A stretch of 64,000 nucleotides of DNA from Owenia fusiformis (lineage: Eukaryota; Annelida; Polychaeta; Sabellida; Oweniidae), in the NCBI GenBank assembly GCA_903813345.2, contig CAIIXF020000002.1, forward strand, positions 4,318,001-4,382,000, read 5' to 3'. The translations under genes were made by a program, and so were the position numbers. The notes beneath the pieces are model-generated. The model was given only the letters and a program-made list of their open reading frames with translations, had not been told where the DNA came from and made no database searches. Positions 57,407 to 64,000 of this stretch are shown in pieces. Positions within the stretch are counted from its first letter, which is position 1. Each line of letters starts with the position of its first letter.

Positions 57407-59766
57407 ATGGCAGAGGCTAAAGATGTTCAAGAACAACAAGGTGAATATAGTTTATCCTGAAAGTTTAATTAACTTGTTGAGTGTTCAACAGTTGAGGGGT
57501 TTTAAGATCACTCTAATAACATGGATTGTGATCCATATGAAATGTCTATGTTTCATATTCAGGTTGTTATTTGCTTAACAAAATAAATTGAAAGTTACAT
57601 ATTCAAAAATTAGAAACTCTGAATTGCCATTGTAATTGTATGTTTTTTTCAGTTCTTAAATTAATGCTTAGTTTTTAAATAGGACTGTGTTTACATGTTA
57701 AATGTGTTTGATTTCCTTCTGGAATTAGATCAGAATTAAATCATAATAAAAACATTCTAATTCTACATTTCAGCCTGTAAATCATCTATATCTGTAAATT
57801 ATTAAGTCAAAAAAGTAGTATTTGAATGATTAAACTATATTTTCAAATTTTACACAGGGCCTTTAATTCATTCAGTTCATTTCCTGACAAGTACAAAAGT
57901 ACAAAATGATATCTAACCCTTGTAAAGAGACTTTATGAACAATAATATCTGATTTACTTTGAATTATTTGTGATTCCATTTTCAGACAAATTTCTGCTCA
58001 AAATTGGTCATCAATTAGGTAAGGATCTGAATCTTCTTGGCATCCATTTAGGCTTCACCAATGCTGAGATTGACAACATCAAACAAAGTAATCCCCATGA
58101 TGCAAAGCAATGGGGATATGATCTATTACAACAATGGACTCGGAGACAACCAAACCAAATGCAATTGCTAGCTGAAGCTCTGAGGGACGTTGATAGGATA
58201 GATCTTGCTGAAGAGGTGGAAAAATATGAAGCAAGTCACACTACTCCAAAAGCATCTCCAGGTAAAACTTGACAAATTAAAATAACTAGAATGGTGTAGA
58301 TTCTGTAGTGTTTCCATTTATGAAGATAAGCCTGATCAATTAGATTGTGGGTACTTTGAACAAAAATCTTGCCATCGGTTTTCTTGGAATATTATTCGGT
58401 GAATAATCCATTTGAATGGATGTTTTGCATTAAAGCTTCGTTTAATGTGACTTCAACTGGGTGCCAGCATTCAGAATTAATTGTTCAGCTTTTGTATTAG
58501 TTTATATGTTCGGGTTGAACTTTCTATTGTGTACACAAATAAATTCATGTTTAAGGCTTCAAGACAATCTTAGCAATATAGTTCCAAGGCAGTTCCTAGG
58601 GTGACACCCCTTAGATCGAGTATCTCAATCACTTGGTTTAGAGATATTGTCTAGAAAATTTCACAATGGTTCTGACAAAGGTTCTTACATGTTTTTCAGT
58701 TAAAATTGGCCAGGGCAAGGGAAGAAAGTCTGGCGAAAATGATATGACATGCCAGATACGTGTAGTAACAATGGATGTCAGTTGTGATATACATGCTCAG
58801 AAGATGTCTGAAAAACACGAAGACTATGATTTTCAAAAGCGCTTCAAGAAACAATTTCAAGCTATTGAATCATTGAAACCAGATGTGGTAAATCTTCAAG
58901 AGATTCGCTATAAAAAAAATTTAGACTTGATTAAAAGCTTGAAAGAGGACAATTATGTGGTGCATCATTTTAAAAACAATGACTCTGATATGAGCTTTAA
59001 TAATTGTATTTGTGTTCGTAAAAAGGGAAATTGGAAAGAAATTACATCAAAACATTATTGGACGACAATTATAGATGGCAAGCCTGCCCTTAGCGAAGAC
59101 AAAAATGCACGCGTTCCTGCAATAGAAGAACAAGACATAAAGGGTGACCCACACGGACGATGTGTAGGTGTAGTACTACTACAACACAAAGAATTGCCAG
59201 ATTGTAAAATTATAATCGCCACTACGCATGTTGTACCTTTTGGCAAAACTAAAGCAATACAGCAAAAAGCCAGTTTATCATTGGCTGATATGGCCTGTGA
59301 CATCGCAGGTGAAGACTGCAATGTTATTATTGCAGGTGATTTTAATATTTTCAATGATGATCGCGAAAGTGGCACTTTTAGAGAAATTGAAGAATTTTCT
59401 GAGGAACATAAAATCAGAGAAATTCCTTTGAAACGATTACATATTCCGGGTCAAGATGGCCGCCCATATGAAATAGTTACAGACATAAATCAGATTGGCA
59501 CTTTCACTCCTTGGACTAGTGATCCATATTCAACTGAAGTGTTTCAACAACCACTCGGTTTTTCAAAATTAGATGCCATATTTGCTTCCAATTCTCTTGA
59601 ATGTAAAGATGGAGTCGATGTTAGGCCAGTTCTAATGTATAAGGGTTTGAATAATCTTGCTGATATGTCAGATGATGAGAAGGATTACGATAAATATCGA
59701 TACATGTTCAAAGATAGGCTAGCCTCGGATCATTTTCTACTTTCGGCTACTTTCTTAGTAAAGTGA
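57407..59766 (+). CDS. Death domain fused to an EEP-fold (endonuclease/exonuclease/phosphatase) domain
   Basis: Exons 57407-57440, 57986-58261 and 58700-59766 join in phase 1 at both junctions and total exactly 459 codons (458 residues plus stop). Exon 1 encodes MAEAKDVQEQQ. Exon 2 encodes a Death domain (residues about 12-92): LGKDLNLLGIHLGF, IDNIKQSNP and WGYDLLQQW match the helix pattern of the family. Exon 3 encodes the EEP domain: D129 in the first strand (usually Asn), E171 in NLQEIR, H280 in TTHVVPFG, D317/N319 in IIAGDFNIF, D395 in KLDAIF and D447-H448 in ASDHF. No signal peptide or membrane span, so probably intracellular. Death domains pair with other Death domains, so this would place an EEP enzyme in a signalling complex. 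AATAAA at 59903 may end the transcript. Confidence 0.9.
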
Positions 59767-60082
59767 TTGTCTTGAGTTCAAGAAAGACATAAGTGTAGTC
59801 ATTCCACTGCACATTTTTATAGGAGTGGTATCGATAGGGTGAACTGAATTCAACAATGTTTTTCTCCTAAACCAATTATTTAAAACATTCTTTAAAAAAA
59901 CACAATAAAAGATTTAATGTTGACTGATTGACAATTTAATGCGAAAATTATTTATATATATTTTATGTAATGTTTTTGTTATCATTTCTTGTTTTTTAGT
60001 GCAATTGTTTTTTGTTCCTCTACCAATTCTTGAGCATGAAATAAAATATCTTTCCAGACCTTGTTTGAACAAAATAGCACAT
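59767..60082. other. 3' flank of the Death-domain EEP gene
   Basis: Holds AATAAA at 59903-59908. No other gene seen. Confidence 0.4.
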
Positions 60083-60287
60083 ACAACATTTTCTTAGACC
60101 TCTCAATATTATAGTTGTACAAAGGAAAGTTTGGTGGATTTAACAAAGAGTATTCAAAAATGAAAACAAAAACCCCCCAAAAAGATAAAAATTAAGAAAA
60201 CCTTTTATTTTATTAACAAGATACTTTTTTTAATAAACCAAACTTTCCTTTGTACAATTACAATATTGAGAGACCTAAACATGTTGT
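60083..60287. repeat. ~205-bp imperfect hairpin
   Basis: ACAACATTTTCTTAGACC and CTCTCAATATTATAG-TTGTACAAAGGAAAGTTTGG match the inverted copy at 60238-60287 with few mismatches. Probably a MITE; its fold is long for an animal microRNA precursor. Confidence 0.7.
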
Positions 60288-61370
60288 GTTAATGTCATTT
60301 GTTCCAATGAGGTTTCGGATAGATGTTTCATTTTATTCTGAACATATGGTACCAAGAACAATATAGAGAAAAATATATTTTTCAGAGATTATATTGTCAC
60401 CATTCAACAGATGAACATTAAATTGATGATGTGTAAAATTTTCAGAATTTTGATGACTGGTTTAAGAGAAACTTGTGTTCAAAAAGTTCACCATATCGAT
60501 ACCAAACTTTTAGTCAGTAATCAGTTGGCCAGTAGAATTAATGTGCATTTTGAATTTTTCATAGTTTATATTTTAACACTTTTTGGTGCCATTTACAAGG
60601 CAATTGTGCAAAATGGTGTTATGACCTCAGGAGTTCAACACCTCACTTTATTGAAGATATTTAGAATCTCCATTTACATTTTAATATTAGACCTGGTCCA
60701 TAATAAATTGGTTAATGTTGAAGTAGTAATTTTGTTGAATTGTAATTTTCTGAATTAATTAAATATTCTGTAAATATTGAAAATGAAGTATCACAATATT
60801 ATTCTACATTTACATGTAATGGTACCCTTTGCATTCATTTGACTTCACTTCTTAAAAGAGAGCTTCGTCTTCACTCTTTCAAACTAAAATAGTTAGTAGT
60901 TTAACTAGACTCTGCACACAGGGTAATGTAATGGCTGACAAATTGCCAAAATATAACACATTTTATATTTTGCAGAATATAACTCATTAAATACTCAGTT
61001 TTGTAAAATATAAAATTTGCTACATTTGGAAACAGAATTTTGCATATTGTAGGGCAGGAAAATATTAAGTGTGATTTGTGGAAGGTGAGGTATTGAAACG
61101 GTTATTGTGCAAAATGATCTAATGAATGCAATATTTTAGTAATTAATTGATAAGATACATTAATATTTAGCACTCTTTTTATTTATTCAACAGGTGTGTG
61201 TATGGGGAGATGAACCATAGTTCATTTGTGTAAACATTTGTATTGCCATTAGTTAACATGGCATTGTAGATGGTGTGTACCATTCTGATACTCAGACCAT
61301 CTCTGCTATGCACAAGAATTCTAGAAGGACACTGAGAGAAGGCTGTGATATCTCACGATGGGTGTGTACT
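60288..61370. other. Intergenic
   Basis: No gene supported. The 60828-60876 stretch repeats 41830-41876 in inverse orientation. Confidence 0.4.
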
Positions 61371-61454
61371 ATCCTTGCCCAAGTCGGTCTCTTTTATCTT
61401 GATTTCTATTATATTCAAGATCAGGATAAGTAAAAAATACTGACTTGGGCAAGG
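61371..61454. mobile_element. 84-bp MITE with 8-bp target duplication
   Basis: CCTTGCCCAAGTC and GACTTGGGCAAGG end repeats, flanked by TGTGTACT on both sides (61363-61370 and 61455-61462). An 8-bp duplication is typical of hAT elements. The folded element also looks like a short hairpin. Confidence 0.75.
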
Positions 61455-61537
61455 TGTGTACTGTATAGTGGCATAATGGAGTGATCTCCCAAACATTAGA
61501 GAAAATGGATGCAACACACTTTTAACATCTATCATCT

Positions 61538-61720
61538 CAGGCCCGTAGCCAGGGGAGAGCAGAGGCCAGAAATTCTTTCAAAATCATACAGTTTTTTACC
61601 ATTCTGAGCACTTTTCGCATTATTTATTAATCAAAACTGTCTAAAAGCCCCCCCCCCTCTTGGCAAAAGCTCCTCTCATGGTAAAGCCGCTCCCCTTGGT
61701 AAAAGCTGGCTACGGGCCTG
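61538..61720. mobile_element. ~183-bp MITE with CAGGCCCGTAGCCAG ends
   Basis: CAGGCCCGTAGCCAG at the left and CTGGCTACGGGCCTG at the right are perfect inverted repeats. A half-copy is at about 17690. Confidence 0.85.
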
Positions 61721-63234
61721 TATCTGGTGAATTGACCGATTTATCAGATTCCCTTTTAGTCAAAAGTTGTGGAACTAACAATGGTTAAAATTATGATTTC
61801 ACACCCTGTTTAGAAAATACAGAGAAGATAACTGTAATGTACACAAATGCTGGAGTAAGCCTAGTGTTATATACCATTTTATGGCTAGAAAGCTCAATCT
61901 CAAGTCAAAAAAACCTACCTCAATTGTGGGAATCTCTGGCATAATTCTGTGTAGGTCTGCAAAGTTTGTTCATTCATTATATATTTATTCAATTCAAAAA
62001 GTATACAGTAGTTACAGTAGTCGCTGCCTAGCGCACTTTGCATTATAGGCTAGTATTTCAAGTTATACATAAAACAAAAATTAGGGAAGGCGAGTGAGTA
62101 AGATGTTAACGTTGTACACCTCTAGAAGTGGAACACTTTTGTTAGTGGAATACTTTTCAGAATCTCAAGACCAACTGACTTGATGTTAAATCACCCTCCC
62201 AAGTGGACCACTTTTTAAGACAAGTGGAACACTTTTTAGAGGTACCAAATGTGTTGGACTTGGACAGGTTTTTAAATAATGTACATTTTAAAGTCACAGT
62301 AAAGAAAATAATTGTGTGTGTGAATGTCTACAACTTTATGTTGTTTTCTATAACACATCTGCATCATTTTTCTCATTCTCACCCGTTTATATTTTGTATT
62401 TTTATTATTTATTTATCATCACCCTATTGTATACAGATTGGCCAAAATGCGAGAATCTGTGAGAAAGGTTGCAACAAATCTTGCCGATTTCAAAAAATGT
62501 TCTTTTTTATATTGACTCAACAAAATAAATTCTTGCATACTATTGTTCAAGAACTAAACTGTTATACTGTAATTTGTGCTACTCATGTATTGATGTTGTA
62601 TTATATTATGCCTAGATGTAATTGTATTCATATTTATACACATATGGATGTGGGTTAGAATAAAACTAAAGCTTAATACAAAATCACTTTTGAGATGTTC
62701 TATTTGTAATTTTTAACTTTATTTATTTTTAATTGTTATTACCATACTGATATTATTTATTTGTTTCCTTTTGTTATTGTACCTAAAAAAGGTGCGATAT
62801 TGTCGTCAACTTGGCAGGCGGGTGGCGGGCGGCGTTTCACTTTTCCCTACAGGAATTGATGCAACAAATGTTTCTGATTTCGAATGTATTGCAACCATTT
62901 TTTCGAAATATTAATTTGATGTATATATCTTAATGTCACTGAGGATCCCTGTTATGTTACGACCGTAATAAGTGACCTATTGTTATAGTTTTCAACTTTT
63001 TGTGGGCGGTGTTCGTTTGGTGATCAGCTTCTGTAACAAATGGCAGGTTGTACCTTGTTTGTTTTGTAAACATCAAAACACCACTAGGCATTAGACAATG
63101 TAGAGTTCTCATTTATTAACGGTGATTCAAATTCGGTCATCATATAGAGGTCGTGGGGGCAGATAGGTATACAGTAAGTGCGAAGAATACCCCGGAAACT
63201 GTATTGGCAACTTTTTACTGGGTACAATATTTAA
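61721..63234. other. Intergenic
   Basis: No gene supported. Open frames here have no recognisable domains. A GC-rich patch (GGCGGGTGGCGGGCGGCG) lies near 62816. Confidence 0.4.
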
Positions 63235-63393
63235 GGAATAAATAATGATAGGCCATTCAATATGGTGAAATTCAGCACGAGTTGGACAGAATGTTGTACA
63301 AAGCACGAACCGAAGGTGAGTGCATTTGTACTAACATTCTGTCCAACGAGTGCTGAATTTCACCATATTGAATGGCCTATCATTATTTATTCC
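63235..63393. repeat. 159-bp near-perfect palindrome with ~65-bp arms
   Basis: GGAATAAATAATGATAGGCC onward through ATTCAGCACGAGTTGGACAG is repeated inverted after a spacer of roughly 20-30 bases, with only a few arm mismatches. Likely a fold-back MITE; no clear target duplication. Confidence 0.88.
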
Positions 63394-64000
63394 GATTCAA
63401 ACATAAAAATTGGTAAAAGCCATGTCTGTGGAACGGGCATGAACACGAGGGGAAAGAGTACCCGTGTATATACAACCTACCGCCGAGCAAAGACCCGAAG
63501 ATGTCTGAAAATGTAGGGGGTGAGTTATAAACTTTTGTTTATATCTTGAATTTCTCAATATGAGAAACAGATAAAACACAGAATTGTGTGTAACTGATAA
63601 AGTTATTGTTCCAGGCACTCATGTTTGCAAAATAATGAGTACTTAGCGCAATATTTACTATCCAATCGCTAAATTCCACTTTTAAATATTTGAATGATGA
63701 TTTACATCTTGAATAAGTAACAACCATGGCTGTCTTTACTTCATTCGATTCAAAGATACAATAGGTGTAAATGTATCATATTTATTTCACTGCCATACGT
63801 TGCATATCATTGAAATCACCGGTGAAAGTTGAAAATGAAAGACCCGATTATGTCACGAGTACGATTATATAGGACCCGAAGCTACCACCGAGCTATTCCG
63901 ACTATACCGCGAGTAGAACCCGATGAGGTAGTGAGTAAGCTTTTGAATGAGCATATAATATCATGACGATATCACAAATATTCCTTTTTATTTATCATAT
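63394..64000. other. Window end, intergenic
   Basis: Contains motifs AAGACCCGAAGATG and GGACCCGAAGCTACC that look like parts of a degenerate repeat. No gene supported. Confidence 0.35.

Noticed and set aside
58666-58699. Methionine start of the long exon-3 frame of the Death-domain EEP gene
   Set aside because: The first 34 bases are intron; the exon begins at 58700 and continues from the Death-domain exon in frame.
62203-62658. 151-residue open frame with a phrase similar to 28898-29170 (LDRFL...FK)
   Set aside because: The similarity is short and low complexity; no splice or domain support. It may be a decayed repeat.
63262-63516. 84-residue open frame
   Set aside because: It translates one arm and loop of the large palindrome at 63235-63393.

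Overview
This is a window of an AT-rich animal genome. Spliceosomal introns, an intron-bearing tRNA-Leu(CAA), a PBLD/PhzF-family gene, Ly6-type three-finger domains, a Death domain and many short palindromic transposons suggest an invertebrate, probably marine. I cannot name the species. All gene models come from reading frames, splice signals and paralog comparison; no transcript data were available.

Region 1 (1-17312) holds two tandem paralogs of a Ly6/uPAR-like membrane protein on the + strand. The first (exons at 682, 1598 and 9687) has its last intron swollen to 7.85 kb by a degenerate Ty3/Gypsy retrotransposon (2760-8394), itself split by a later DNA transposon, plus fold-back and mariner-type elements. 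The second (14043-17312) is compact. LINE remnants and MITEs lie between them.

Region 2 (17862-20174, minus) is a three-exon PBLD/PhzF-fold gene. Next to it is a seven-copy 181-bp tandem array of tRNA-Leu genes (20670-21864) with both intact and decayed copies. One isolated intact copy sits at 40794.

Region 3 (22808-59766) is the most interesting part. Four minus-strand loci (22.8, 27.0, 31.0 and 38.9 kb) encode an unrecognised family of small type I membrane proteins. They share a six-cysteine ectodomain, one membrane span, a tail and a tiny conserved last exon; the third has lost its ectodomain. Interspersed on the plus strand are three genes for endonuclease/exonuclease/phosphatase (EEP) fold proteins (32.5, 48.7 and 57.4 kb). 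The last has an in-frame Death domain spliced upstream of the EEP domain. Segments shared between the 28.9 and 32.3 kb regions and between the 31.8 and 40.0 kb regions show the cluster grew by local duplication, with membrane-protein and EEP genes arranged head to head. A receptor/death-nuclease module is a reasonable hypothesis, not a demonstrated function.

The remaining sequence is intergenic and dominated by fold-back elements, MITEs, mariner remnants and short tandem repeats. No convincing further protein gene was seen after 59766.
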